Shown: piece after piece, positions 9,497 to 19,701 of the stretch
Numbering within the stretch: position 1 is the stretch's first letter
Layout of the letters: every line of letters begins with the position of its first letter
Origin: Gracilaria domingensis
Taxonomy: Eukaryota > Rhodophyta > Florideophyceae > Gracilariales > Gracilariaceae
NCBI GenBank assembly: GCA_022539475.1
Contig: VCMS01000044.1
Coordinates: 62,001 to 126,000, forward strand
DNA: 64,000 nucleotides
Reading direction: 5' to 3'
Notes under the pieces: model-generated
What the model saw: the letters and a program-made list of their open reading frames with translations, nothing else
The model's database searches: none
Told to the model about the DNA's origin: nothing
Program-made: the position numbers and the translations under genes

Positions 9497-10197
9497 ATGC
9501 AGACGTGCCGCCCGTGTACGCAACCGTTCCCCCTGTTGTTCCCGCATTCTCAAGCGCTGCGCCCACATGAAACGCCGCCAATCTCTACTGATCCGTCCGT
9601 GCTTCTGCGCCATGCGTTCAGCTCATATGCTCCGGGTCAGCATAGTTCTGCGCCTGGCTTGACCGCCGCACTACACGACATGCCGGACGTCGAGCTGGTT
9701 TCTACTGCCTACCGTCACCCGCTTCCGTCGTGCATCTCTCTGGCCGTCGCGAACGGCATTCGCGGCGCCGTCGTAGGCTCTGTTTTCGGTGGGGCGATGG
9801 GTATGTTGTTATAGATACAGTCTCTTATTTATGCGTTGTTATTGCTTTTGTACAGGAAAGCTGACTCAATCGAATGTTTGTTACAGCTCTTTCCACCGCT
9901 GTCTCTAGTCGATATCCACGAGATGTGGTACTCTCACAAACCGCTCACGGCGCCGTCAGAAATGCTGCCGCTTTTGCGTCCTGGACCTCTGTGTTTGCTC
10001 TTTCGCGGTGCACTCTTATGCGCGCCCGCCGACGAGACGACATGCTCAATCCACTCATGGCTGGCGCTTTCACCGGAGCCGTCCTCACGCTAATATCCGT
10101 CCGTGGTCACTGGCGTTTATATCAATCGCAGATCCTTACAAACGCCGGAGCTTCGGCTATGATTGCAGTCGTTTTCGACTCTCTCAACCGCTTTTGA
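9497..10197 (+). CDS. Tim17/Tim22/Tim23-family translocase subunit (spliced)
   Basis: Two exons, 9,497-9,800 and 9,887-10,197, give about 204 residues. If translation starts at the ATG at 9,680, the product is 143 residues. After splicing, the PRAT signature [GAS]-rich plus R-x3-D-x6-A-G-x3-G is complete (RRRDDMLNPLMAGAFTGA), preceded by a GxxxG-rich helix (IRGAVVGSVFGGA). The family forms protein-conducting or preprotein-handling pores in the mitochondrial inner membrane (Tim17/22/23) and plastid envelope (HP20/PRAT). Spacing and size favour a Tim22-like or plastid PRAT protein. The N-terminal 60 residues before the first helix are proline- and serine-rich and could be leader or 5' UTR. The gene converges on the next gene with only 23 bases between stops. 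Confidence 0.75.
9801..9886 (+). other. Intron in the Tim-family gene
   Basis: An 86-base GT-AG intron has donor gtatgtt and acceptor tgtttgttacag, with a ctgactc branch-like motif 22-25 bases upstream of the acceptor. Splicing joins frames in phase 1 and is needed to assemble the PRAT signature. The earlier cag at 9,853-9,855 would break the frame. Confidence 0.8.
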
Positions 10198-10220
10198 CTT
10201 TGTGTAATCATTGTTTTTGT

Positions 10221-11642
10221 TCACCACAATGACACGGTTACGCTTCCTTTTTCATTTGATCCGCTTCCTGCCATATCTGAGCCTAATCCCTCCGCGCTGC
10301 CGCTGAGATCGTATGCTTGCGTCTGCTTCCATTGGATCCACATTTCGTTTGATCGGTCAGGGTTTGAATTCCCCTTCAAAACACACAAACCAGGTTGTTG
10401 TTCTTTGTAATCCCGTAACATTTGCACCACAAGTGGTGCCAGTTCCATAGCTGTTGTATACGCCGTTCCGAACGCTGCTACCGGATCCTCGCATTGGCAA
10501 TTTCGATCACTGAGATACCAACATCGACTTTGTGCCACCCCGTCAAAATGAAAAGAGGCCTGTTTCTCGTTTTTTGCCCGCTCACGAATCGCGAAGAACA
10601 CGTCGTCAATACTTTCATCTACACCCCAGCTACTCTTCATTGAGCTGAAACTATCGCGGAATTCGTCACTTCCATCTTGTCCCAATTGTTGCAGAATGGA
10701 GAACAATCCTGTTACAATCTCTGCCTTGTAAATGTGCGCCTCTTCATCAGCCTCGTTTTGCTGCCGCTTCAGCTCCCGTTGAAGCTCACTGCCCAGGATT
10801 TGTTCTGCCACGTACCCGGAACGATAAGATGCTCTGATTAAGTCCAGCAGACTCAAACCCACATTCGTACCGTGAAACCCTTGCTCGGTAGGTTTTGCGT
10901 CTTGCAGCTTCAACACACCATCGCGTACGATTTGGTGCACATCGTCGTCACAAGATGACCCGCTCTGCGACGAGATTGCTGACAGTACCGAACATACCGC
11001 ATCGGCACAAAGCTCGGACAGTACACTGCGTACCTTGACATCCTCAATGTCCTTACTCCATTGCAGAACAGGCAGGGTGAGAAGCCATTGCATACCCGCA
11101 TTTTCAGGCGGTGGCATCTCGCACAGAATCAAAGACATGACTAACTCGAACATGAGTTGTTTACCGTTTTGATTCACTCCACGCATCCACCTCGGTGGCA
11201 TTTCAGCAAGCACTTGACTCATCTCCTCAGAACTCATCTCAGAACCAATCCAGAAAAAGCCGACCGCTGCCTCTGTCAAGCCACCCTTCTCCATCTTGTT
11301 GAGCAGCACCTGGGCTGGATTGGGATTAGCGTGAGGCGGAGCCTTTTTGGCGCTACCGCTTGAAATGAGAGCTCGCAGAGCTTCGCCCAACCCGGCGCGA
11401 TAGTACTGACCTTGTACGAGGGGACTGGTGGAGGTGAGTAGACGCCATGGTTCACTTCGGGGACGTCTGAGCACGAGCCGCATCCAAAGCGCAACCCGTG
11501 ATGCACATTCTTCAGCGTCATCCTCCAAGACGACCACGCGCTTTCCAAAAAAGGCCAACCAGCGAATGCGAGCAGCATTGTCTCCGGGATAGTCGTCGTC
11601 AAACAAAGCAGACGAAATGAATTCGTGGCGCGTTTCAAATCG
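10221..11642 (-). CDS. Unknown protein, C-terminal part of a frameshifted gene
   Basis: This is an open frame of about 470 codons without an in-frame ATG at its 5' end; the first in-frame ATG is about 40 codons in. It remains open upstream to about 11,700, overlapping the end of the membrane-protein frame next to it on the same strand. It is mostly helical and soluble, with a conserved-looking start (WLAFFGKRVVVLEDDAEECA), glutamine- and acid-rich middle and a serine/glycine tail. No family is recognised. Skipping one A of the A5 run (T5 on the + strand, 11,669-11,673) would join the upstream membrane frame into this one. The two are therefore most simply parts of one gene of about 610 codons. 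Confidence 0.55.
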   Translation of the reverse strand, partial: RFETRHEFISSALFDDDYPGDNAARIRWLAFFGKRVVVLEDDAEECASRVALWMRLVLRRPRSEPWRLLTSTSPLVQGQYYRAGLGEALRALISSGSAKKAPPHANPNPAQVLLNKMEKGGLTEAAVGFFWIGSEMSSEEMSQVLAEMPPRWMRGVNQNGKQLMFELVMSLILCEMPPPENAGMQWLLTLPVLQWSKDIEDVKVRSVLSELCADAVCSVLSAISSQSGSSCDDDVHQIVRDGVLKLQDAKPTEQGFHGTNVGLSLLDLIRASYRSGYVAEQILGSELQRELKRQQNEADEEAHIYKAEIVTGLFSILQQLGQDGSDEFRDSFSSMKSSWGVDESIDDVFFAIRERAKNEKQASFHFDGVAQSRCWYLSDRNCQCEDPVAAFGTAYTTAMELAPLVVQMLRDYKEQQPGLCVLKGNSNPDRSNEMWIQWKQTQAYDLSGSAEGLGSDMAGSGSNEKGSVTVSLW

Positions 11643-12105
11643 CCATTGGGTGCGTTGCAGTCGTGGGCTTTTTGGTTGGTGGGTGTCGAAACAGATGATA
11701 CTCTAGACCGACGGTTGCGAGACCGGTCTCTGAGGCGAGGGCTCGGTCGATGCGCTGGAGGATTTTGACGAGGGAGTGGTGGGCGATTATGATACGGGTT
11801 AGACGGACGAGACGCCAGGCGCCATATGTGCCCAGGATAAAGGCGAGAGCAGAGGCGCCGACTTCTTTATAATCTTGTCCGTAACGAGCTTGGATGACAA
11901 TGTAGGCTATGAGAGCGCTGCCGGATGTGATATAGAGAAGGAAGTAGGCGACGAGAAAGCGAGATAGACGCCAGACGGGACGCCATCGCTTGTCGAGTAT
12001 GTCGTGGTAGACGTAGAGTGCTAGCGGGGTGAGGACGACTGCGTAGACAGTTAGCACTAGCTCGGGACTGTCTGCGAGCGTCTGCATGGTATCTGAGTCG
12101 GCCAT
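11635..12105 (-). CDS. Three-TM N-terminal part of the same unknown protein
   Basis: This frame of 156 codons starts at an ATG at 12,105. It has three hydrophobic helices, near residues 15-40, 48-75 and 82-105, the last followed by a basic cytosolic stretch (LVRLTRIIIAHH). Its final 30 residues are proline/threonine-rich and look like out-of-frame reading (HPPTKKPTTATHP). The three-helix layout resembles the paralogous proteins at 36.3-37.2 and 48.2-49.2 kb, but residue identity is too weak to prove relationship. It is probably one gene with the downstream frame, interrupted by a one-base frameshift at an A5 run. The alternative is a short separate membrane protein. Confidence 0.55.
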   Translation of the reverse strand: MADSDTMQTLADSPELVLTVYAVVLTPLALYVYHDILDKRWRPVWRLSRFLVAYFLLYITSGSALIAYIVIQARYGQDYKEVGASALAFILGTYGAWRLVRLTRIIIAHHSLVKILQRIDRALASETGLATVGLEYHLFRHPPTKKPTTATHPMAI

Positions 12106-12258
12106 TTCTGACTTGTTTTGATGATACGTCTCAACTGGGGCGTGGTGGGAGGGGTGAAGGTGGGCTTTAAGCTGCTATGGAGGAGATAAGATTAAAAAAG
12201 GCTGGTGGAAAAGTGGAAGAGCTTGCACGGAAAGGTTCGCGCCCGAGCTTCCGACGGC

Positions 12259-12420
12259 TCAAAAGTTTTTGAGTCGACGGTTGCAGTTTGGATGCCTTGC
12301 GTGCAGGCTGAAATGCGTGCGCGCCGTCGGCACGAGTGGAAGTTCGCGGCGGCTTGAAGCAGAGGGAGCAGCAGTGGGCGTGACGACGAGGACGACCGCG
12401 AGGATGAGCGGGATTTGCAT
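12259..12420 (-). CDS. Possible small secreted peptide
   Basis: A 53-codon ATG frame begins with a signal-peptide-like stretch (MQIPLILAVVLVVTPTAAPS) and then a basic tail with one cysteine. A TATA-like string (tatata, minus strand about 12,463-12,470) lies about 45 bases before the ATG. The short length and lack of homologs make this doubtful. It could also be the first exon of something longer. Confidence 0.2.
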   Translation of the reverse strand: MQIPLILAVVLVVTPTAAPSASSRRELPLVPTARTHFSLHARHPNCNRRLKNF

Positions 12421-13019
12421 GCGTTGCTGGATTTGATCTTCATCGTTGTTCAACAATGATTGTTGTATATAGCTTTTCGTCGTGTATATACCATACATTA
12501 CGTGCTCCATCTCTCAGCTGTGTCACAAGCAGTACCTTCGCATGTACGGAAGGTAGTCGGAAGGTAGTCGAGGGCTGAAGCGTTGCCAGTGCCAGCCAGA
12601 GTGCGGCCCGAAGGTGTTCGGGCACGAAGAATCCTTGGCGGCTCCTTGTGGCGGCGGTTTCACGTGACTGGCGCTCCACACCGTGATCCATTGCGTGAGT
12701 GGGATGTCCAAAGTTGCCGTGTAAGTGGCTTGATACGCATGGATACACGCGCATTGTAATATCATGATAGCGCTGCTGTTCTTATCCACTGCAGTAGTAG
12801 TCACCGTTTGGGTTGCGCCAGCATCATTAACTAAGATAGCTGGGCCGATTAATGGCACTGCACTTGCTTTTTTCGATACAAGTACAAGTGTGTGGTGTTG
12901 GCGGCGGTCGCGAGTTGGTAGTTATCGACACCATCTTTGCACAATCATTAGCGCACGCGCTAGCCCACAGTTCTTCTTCATCTTCTTTGTTTTGGACGGT
13001 AGTTTCTTATTCTAAACTA

Positions 13020-13066
13020 CAGTAAAGCTTTCAGAGAAAGTTTTCTCTCTTTAGGAAGGAGCCCAC
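13020..13066 (-). mobile_element. LINE-type 3' end remnant
   Basis: On the minus strand this reads FLKRENFL followed by a stop. It matches the last residues of the retroelement fragment ending at 17,720 and similar tails at 17,380, 28,170 and 29,015. It is a short decayed copy of a retrotransposon coding end. Confidence 0.5.
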
Positions 13067-13091
13067 AGTTATATAGCCTAAGTGAAAAACA

Positions 13092-13156
13092 TAGTGCAAT
13101 TCACCAGCCGTGAATAAGGGTATGATACCCTTATTCACAGCTGGTGAATTGCACTA
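13092..13156. repeat. 65-base near-perfect hairpin
   Basis: Two 32-base arms around a single central base pair with one mismatch. The left arm reads gtgcaattcaccagccgtga and onward. It is intergenic and flanked by a LINE remnant. It could be a small-RNA precursor, a foldback element or the result of template switching; the sequence does not decide. Confidence 0.8.
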
Positions 13157-13159
13157 AAC

Positions 13160-14165
13160 CTTTACCACCATGATGGATATTCTTATACCCGCAAGTTACC
13201 GGCAAGAACAACTGTTGGCAGTTACTATTGGCCGCATCGCATGCCGTGAACTCGAATAATCCTATCGGTGTCGTTTGCTGTCCTTGCCTTTTTATTTTGT
13301 GCACCACAGCTTGAGCACACTTGTGTCGCACATATGCACGTCACATGTGACTGCAAATCGTCCCCCGTCTGTGGTTCCATGAGCCACTGGAGGTCGGCCA
13401 TCTGTGTTGCGCAAAGCTTCAAACATCGGCGTGCATATCGACTGTAGGGTTGTCGCAAGAAGGTGAAGTAGGGCTGGTAAAAAAAAAGATCCACACATGT
13501 GCGCGCGCATTGATATCGGCCTTGCCATTGGTGCGGCCCGTTTTCAGAGCGCCGGACGTGTCTACGACACTGAACACGTTTGACCGTGCGCGGCACAGGA
13601 CTTGGTTGACAACAGCTCTCGCATAACTCGCAGGTTTTAGTAAGCTTTATATACGGAAGACGACTCATCGCCATCCGATACTGAAACCCTTCGAAACGGC
13701 CGTCGTTCCTGGTAAGTTACCCAAGACGGCGGCAGCCCCTGCGCGCGAACTGTTCCAGCGGAAACGGAAAGCCGGGGAGGAAGGCCTCGGGCGAGGACAT
13801 GTCTCCCATCTTCGGAGGAAGCGCTCAAAAAGGAGTGAAGCGAAAAATCTCGCGCGGCTGCCAATCAGATCTGCGCATTGTCGCACCGCGCATGCGGCAT
13901 GCGCTGCAAGTTGCAACTCCGCTCCGTCAGCCCAACATGGCCGCCTACGTCGCCATTCTTCCAGAAGCACCATCTGTGTCGCGCGCACCCGTGCTCAACT
14001 CGATACGCCGCATTTCTCCCTGCGTCATGGCTGAACATCTCCTCACCCCTTGCTTCTAGACAACATCCGCCTGTTGCTTTCTGCTTCCCTCTAAACCACG
14101 TCGTCACCCGCCCCTTGTGCTTCCACAACCGTCAACACCTGCTAGCCTTGCCGCGTCGACGCATC
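13160..14165. other. Upstream region of the NAGS gene
   Basis: No gene is recognised. The last 290 bases stay open in the NAGS frame and include an in-frame ATG at 13,899. The predicted peptide there is low-complexity and does not resemble a transit peptide as well as the one starting at 14,166. Confidence 0.5.
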
Positions 14166-15932
14166 ATGCATTCCGCTTTTGTTTCTTCTTCTCTTTCTGT
14201 GTCGTCCTTTTTTGGCACTGCTCCCGCCGTCACCAACCGCTCCAGGCGCCCTTCGCTGCTTTCCACAACGCGCGCCTCGTTAAATGGGGTTGGAAATGGC
14301 AAAACTGACGCCATTTCACCTGCTGCCTTCTCTTCCCCTCAATCTAGCCCACCCTCGGAACACTCATCATCGGACGCGTCCTCAGAAGATGATGAGATTT
14401 ACTTTGATGGTCTTTCGTATCCCACACAGGTGTTGGAATGGTGCACTACCAACCCAGATTCTCTAACTGATTCTTTGCACCCGCAGACATCTTTCCCCCA
14501 ACAGTCTCGCCCCTCTCCTTATTCTACAGACGCCGTTGTGGATGTTGTCTCCGGTCGTCTTTGTGAAGGAGACCATCACTTCTATGCATCGCGCGTCCAT
14601 CAAAACTTTGTTGACACATTTCGAATGAGTTCGCCTTATATCAATGCGCATCAGGGACTGGTCTTTGTCATTCATATTCCTGGCGCTTTGTTGTATGAAC
14701 GCTTGTTCTCCTCGGTCATGGAGGATATTGCTCTTATGCGTGTAGTTGGAATTAAAATCGTACTTGTTCTAGGACCCCAGGCTCAGATTGATCGACGTAT
14801 GAAAGTCGAAGAATTGCCGTCCTACTTTGTGGGTGGAATTCGTATCACCGACTATCGTACCTTGCAGCTTGTCAAAGAAGCTGCCGGTAGTATGAGATTT
14901 GAAGTTGAAAGCACACTTGGACGTGGTGTCAAGAACATGCCCAGCGCCAGTCGAATCAGCGTTGTCAGCGGCAGTTTCTATTCCGCCCAACCTGTTGGAA
15001 TCATTGATGGTCAGGACTTTGGCTACTCGGGAAAAGTTCGTCGCGTCGATGTAGAAGCCATTAGGCGACGACTGGACGATGGCGACATTATCGTTATTCC
15101 TAACGTCGGCTTTTCTCCTTCCGGTCAGATGTTTAACTGTAGGTCTGAGGAAGTTGCTGCTTCTTGTGCGGGTCAATTGAAAGCTGAGAAACTTATCTTC
15201 CTAGGAAATGGTGAAACTCTGTTTGATACCCGCACGGACCATACCATTCCGAATCTCTCGCTTAAAACTGCTGCTCGTTTCTTGAAAACTAGGGCTGATG
15301 AGCTACCTCCTCAGTTCCGGAAGTCTCTGGAATGCGCTGTTGCGGCTCTAAAGAAAGGCGTTCGTCGCACTCATTTGTTGAATCGCCTAATGGATGGCGC
15401 ACTGCTTATGGAGATTTTTCATCGTGATGGTGTTGGGCTTATGATTTCTCGCGATCTGTACGAAGGCTTTAGAAAAGCCAAACTATCTGACGTGAGCGGC
15501 CTCCAAGAGATTATTCGACCGCTTCAAGAGCAGGGTATCCTCAAACCTCGTTCAAGAAGAAGTCTGGAGCAAGACATCCACGAGTTTGTTGTCATAGAGA
15601 GAGATGGAATGGTGATTGCTTGCCTGTCGCTGTCCCCAATGCAAGATGATCCCCAGTGGGCCGAGCTTGGTTGTCTAGCAGTCCATCATGATTACCGCAA
15701 GCTTGGGAAAGGCGATGCAATGCTCGGTTTCACGGAGCGAATGGCATACAACATGGGTGTTCGTTTCCTTTTCATTCTCTCCACACAGAGCTTTGATTGG
15801 TTCCAAGAACGTGGTTTTTCAGAGGCGACAATCGACGATCTTCCTCCCTCTAGACAGGCGAATTATGACACGACGAGAAAGTCCAAGGTGTTCCTGAAAG
15901 TGCTTGAAGGGAGCAGAGCGGTACGTCCATAA
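14166..15932 (+). CDS. N-acetylglutamate synthase, plastid form
   Basis: About 588 residues from the chosen ATG. NAGS acetylates glutamate with acetyl-CoA, the first step of arginine synthesis, in the plastid. The N-terminus (MHSAFVSSSLSVSSFF...) is serine-rich, lacks acids and resembles a chloroplast transit peptide. An acid/serine linker follows. The amino-acid-kinase-like domain spans about residues 160-430 (VGIKIVLVLGPQAQIDRRM). A GNAT acetyltransferase domain covers about 440-585, with the acetyl-CoA loop RKLGKGDAM near residue 510 and FQERGF near the end. This is the ArgA-type architecture. The frame continues upstream to an in-frame ATG at 13,899, which would add about 90 atypical residues. 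It is intronless and of ordinary composition. Confidence 0.9.
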   Translation: MHSAFVSSSLSVSSFFGTAPAVTNRSRRPSLLSTTRASLNGVGNGKTDAISPAAFSSPQSSPPSEHSSSDASSEDDEIYFDGLSYPTQVLEWCTTNPDSLTDSLHPQTSFPQQSRPSPYSTDAVVDVVSGRLCEGDHHFYASRVHQNFVDTFRMSSPYINAHQGLVFVIHIPGALLYERLFSSVMEDIALMRVVGIKIVLVLGPQAQIDRRMKVEELPSYFVGGIRITDYRTLQLVKEAAGSMRFEVESTLGRGVKNMPSASRISVVSGSFYSAQPVGIIDGQDFGYSGKVRRVDVEAIRRRLDDGDIIVIPNVGFSPSGQMFNCRSEEVAASCAGQLKAEKLIFLGNGETLFDTRTDHTIPNLSLKTAARFLKTRADELPPQFRKSLECAVAALKKGVRRTHLLNRLMDGALLMEIFHRDGVGLMISRDLYEGFRKAKLSDVSGLQEIIRPLQEQGILKPRSRRSLEQDIHEFVVIERDGMVIACLSLSPMQDDPQWAELGCLAVHHDYRKLGKGDAMLGFTERMAYNMGVRFLFILSTQSFDWFQERGFSEATIDDLPPSRQANYDTTRKSKVFLKVLEGSRAVRP

Positions 15933-17040
15933 TGGATCTTTCTCGCGATCGTATACGCTTCTTGCATAACCCCCTTGGCCTTAGACACGCTCATTTATCA
16001 CCTATGGCACGCGAGAAACCGGCGCTTCGCTCTTGTTTTGCATTTTGTTCCTGACTTCTGAAACGCTAACCAATTACTTTAACTTCGTGCGGCTTCGTTC
16101 CTTCTTTACGCGCCGTCCTTAGGTTGACGAAGCGGAGGTTCTCAAGCATTTATGAATTAACATGCGCTGGTAAGAACGTGCTCATCGTCAATGGTGAACG
16201 ACTACCAGACCGTACTACTTAAAATGCTACTCAGATTTGAGCGGGACCAACGCATTTTCGGCCATGTTCTAGGCAAGTGAGTCTCATGCAACAGCACTGT
16301 ATAAAACACTGGTATGCTCTTCGTTTAAAGCGAATAAATTACGAATGATAAGAACAATATGGAATAAAGAACATAGTTCATCGACTTCGTTTTGCCTTCA
16401 GAGGAGAGAACCGTGTATCGGCAAGGGCGCTTCGATTCAAATCAGTGCCTGTGACGTATTGTCACCTGCATTGTAACCCAGCGAGATTAATCTGAGATAT
16501 TTGATGTTTATCAGACATTGGAGATGGTTGACCTTACTAACAGATAGAGAAAATGTGGAGGGACACAAGCTTTTGGCCAAGATATAATGCTTCAGGGAAG
16601 CTGGGAAATGTGCTGGGAAATGTGCTAATTGTTAGGAAGCGTCTTGCAAAGGAGTTGGACCACAGAGGAAGAGGAAGCATGATTGATAAAGGTTCTCATG
16701 CCTTTGTCCCTGTGAAGGAAAAGGAACGAATGGGAGATAACCTTATGGGTAGTTTGCAGAGATTTTTGTGGATAAATGTTACCTGTAACATGCAATGAAC
16801 TCCGTTGATTGATCACCCACGAAATCAAACAAAGATCATGCCTGGTGGTTTGCTACTGCTGTGGGTCAGTATTTCAGGCAACGCTATACGGTGTGGTCAC
16901 CTCTTGCGACTCTTTGCGACTAGATTTTTTCCTCATATGTAGAATCCAGACAAAGAGCTTTCTTCTCACGAGAAATTAATACAATTCAAGATAGTTTTAC
17001 TCGAGTCCTGTAATTGAGGACTACTGCCCGCATTAAAGAA
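15933..17040. other. Intergenic, repeat-derived?
   Basis: No convincing gene. A short open frame at 16,553-16,798 resembles nothing known. The region borders the retroelement fragment that follows and may be older transposon debris. Confidence 0.4.
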
Positions 17041-17436
17041 GGATTCCAGAAGGATAAGAGATCATAATGAGAGACGACCTTTATTGCAGGCAGTACCAGA
17101 AGTGTTTGGAGATATTGTGTCCTTACGAGAAGCGGAAGCTACTTTAACACAGCTTTATGTTGGACATTCACCGTACTTGCATCCTTTGGGTACTTATCTG
17201 CAAGGAAAGAGGTTGGTTTGCAGCTGTAGACCTGGAGTACTGAATTCAGTTGAGCATTATCTTTTGAGATGCCCGAAGAGGACTTTGTCCCGACGTTTGT
17301 GTTTACCTGCTCTAAAAGTGATCGACAGGGTCTAGCTGTTAAGACGATAATTAGAAAATGGCCTGAAAAGGTTTTGGCCTTCCTAGTGAGAGAACGTTTC
17401 TTTCAACAGAAACGTTCTGTAGCACGCCGGAATTAG
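17041..17436 (+). mobile_element. Non-LTR retrotransposon C-terminal fragment (+)
   Basis: The translation contains ATLTQLYVGHSPYLHPLGTY, then a C-x-C...H...C knuckle (CSCRPG...EHYLLRCP). After a frame break the conserved tail LAFLVRERFFQ follows, ending at the stop near 17,436. This is the region after the RNase H domain in LINE-type polyproteins. It is truncated at 5' and frameshifted, so it is a dead copy. The fragment at 17,720-18,200 on the other strand is a diverged relative. Confidence 0.65.
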
Positions 17437-17719
17437 GCTGTTACACCCATAAACAGAGAGAGAGAGAGAAGAAGGATACTATTCTGTTCATATCCGTTTT
17501 GTCTCTCCCTTTCTCTCATACACTCACCACATGAATGTTGTACTGCGATATCCACTGACAAGCATCTGAAGGCGACAGCTGTTAGATGACAGGTCAGCCA
17601 ACCGAAGCGAAAGAGTCGGAGCAATTTTTTTAAGAGCGATCCACAAAGATTCTAGGCCTGCCTTCAGAGAGGAAGCTTTCGTAGAGGCTCTTCTTCTTCT
17701 TTACTGTGGACAACAACTT

Positions 17720-18200
17720 CTAATTCCTAAGTTGTAGTAAAACTTTCTTCAGAAAGTTTTCTCTCTTTAAGAAGGCCAACATTCTGTGCGGAAATTGTCT
17801 AATCATCTCTGGAAGACTAAGATTTTGCCTTTCGGCCATTGGAGGTAGTGTTTCTCGGCGTGAGGCGTTTGTCAGCGAGCAGCGCAGGACTACATGTTCC
17901 GCGTCTCTTTTGACACTTGTGCCACATACGCACCGTTCGATCCGTCCGTTAAGGTAGGAAGCTACTGGATGTAACGCTGGAACATGTTCCGTGTAGAACT
18001 GTGACAGAATCACCTCCGGTTTTCGCATACCGACTTCGTTTTTCGACGATTCAGGCCAGTTCGTAAGAAGAGGCTTGGATTTTTCTCTGGTTACAAGCTG
18101 GGCCTTTGCGTCTAGGAAATCGATTTGGACCGCAGTTTGGTCGCTCAACGGCAGTTTAAGTCCCGATTTAGCCAGAGAATCGTAGAGGCTCTAACTGTGT
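17720..18200 (-). mobile_element. Non-LTR retrotransposon C-terminal fragment (-)
   Basis: Reading on the minus strand, an RNase H-like end (DSLAKSGLKLPLSD) is followed by ILSQFYTEHVPALHPVASYL, a C-x-C...H...C knuckle (CVCGTS...EHVVLRC) and the terminal motif LAFLKRENFLKK before the stop at 17,720. It is intact for about 140 codons and lacks the reverse transcriptase. Orientation opposite to the fragment at 17,041 shows independent insertions or an inversion. Confidence 0.7.
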
Positions 18201-19701
18201 AATAAGAAGTTTCTGTCCAAGTAAAGAAAAAGACACACACTTCGAACACCAAATGACCTCTAGTTCCTCTACGTCGCAGCCTCTAAGCATTTTTCTGTAG
18301 CTGTGCTACACTTACTGGGATACTACGAGGGAATATAAAAGCTCTTGTTGTTTTCGACCGCAGGCCGTTTCGCTACCAATGTTTTAGGCGGGCCTTCTTT
18401 ATGCCGTAAATTTCTTTATTCATTTTCTAGAGACCGGCAGTAGAGAGGTACACCGCAACAAGCGGCTTCTACATGTACTATGTTGGGCAGTCAAGAAACC
18501 TATAGCGGCGTCTTTTCGCCCTAGTTCTCGTACAATTCGATGATATCAAGTGCAAGAACTAAGTCTTCTTCTTGCCTGGAAATTCCATTCCAGCTCTCCG
18601 TCAAGAGTCCTTTTGTCACAGGGAAGAATCCGGGAAAACGGCGATCGTATGTTTTTCCAATAATCTGCTCGTGACCTACCGTTGACGAGAACCTAAACGG
18701 GTGCACGTTGTCGACATGCCTACGCCGGTTCGCAGTGGCGACGCGGAAGCAGATTGATCGCGGTGACGAGTTAATCGAACTTTTGTTCGGGTTTCCTGTT
18801 TATAAGAGAAATACGTTTGTTTTTGTAGAAAGATAGAGCTTGTCTTTTGGTTTTGTTGTCACAGGGTAAATGATTTCCCGGTGCGAACAGGTAGCACGAT
18901 GTAAACAAAAACAGCTTTACATACCCAGGACACTGCTTGCACCTTGATCGCAACAAGCTTGACACACACAATGTGAATGTCATTCAATCAGTGCTCACGT
19001 AAAACTAGCCACTGTTCCTTTCAAGAGGGGAAGAGCTGCTGTCTGTAGCTTCCTCTCCTAACTGAAGTGGTCGGTCGCAATAAAGTGCGCTTCAGGCGCA
19101 TGTTGGGCGGGTTCTAATTCATAGATGAAATGTAAATCTAGGCGCTGCTGCCTCACTCTGGACTATGATTGCCAACAAGTTGGCTTGCGAAGAGGAATGC
19201 AGCTAGCGACCGAAGGCGACTTCACCCTTGCAAAAAGCTTCAGAAGCACAGTGCTGCTCTCCTTGCACAGAATCATCACTGCGTGGAACTGATCGATTCG
19301 AGGTACGACGATACCAACAGTAACAACGGTAGCGATACGACTTACGACTCGTAAGTTGCGAGGATCAACAGAAGGTGTCATGAAGAGCAGAGCTCGGGCC
19401 ACGTCACCAACGTTGGGAGCATTAACCGAGCGCTATGATTGGTCAGTCCTCCACAATGATCGCGCGCCACTCGCTGAACGTGCGGATCAACACTTGTGAA
19501 TCACAAGTTGTGATAGCGAACCCGCGAGGCCATTGAGAGAACGGAAGTGGCGATCACCACGCCCAGCAGATACAACAACGTCTCCCCTTCCATAACGTCC
19601 GTAGACACGCCCGGCATATTGAGGCATCATCGCGACGGAAACTCCCTTTCCCGTCCTAGACGCACCATCCGTCTCCCTCGTCCCCACAAGCAACCATTCT
19701 A
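18201..19701. other. Intergenic, no gene recognised
   Basis: No supported gene. Degenerate retroelement sequence probably continues to about 18,350. The last 200 bases before the helicase gene would hold its promoter. Confidence 0.4.
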
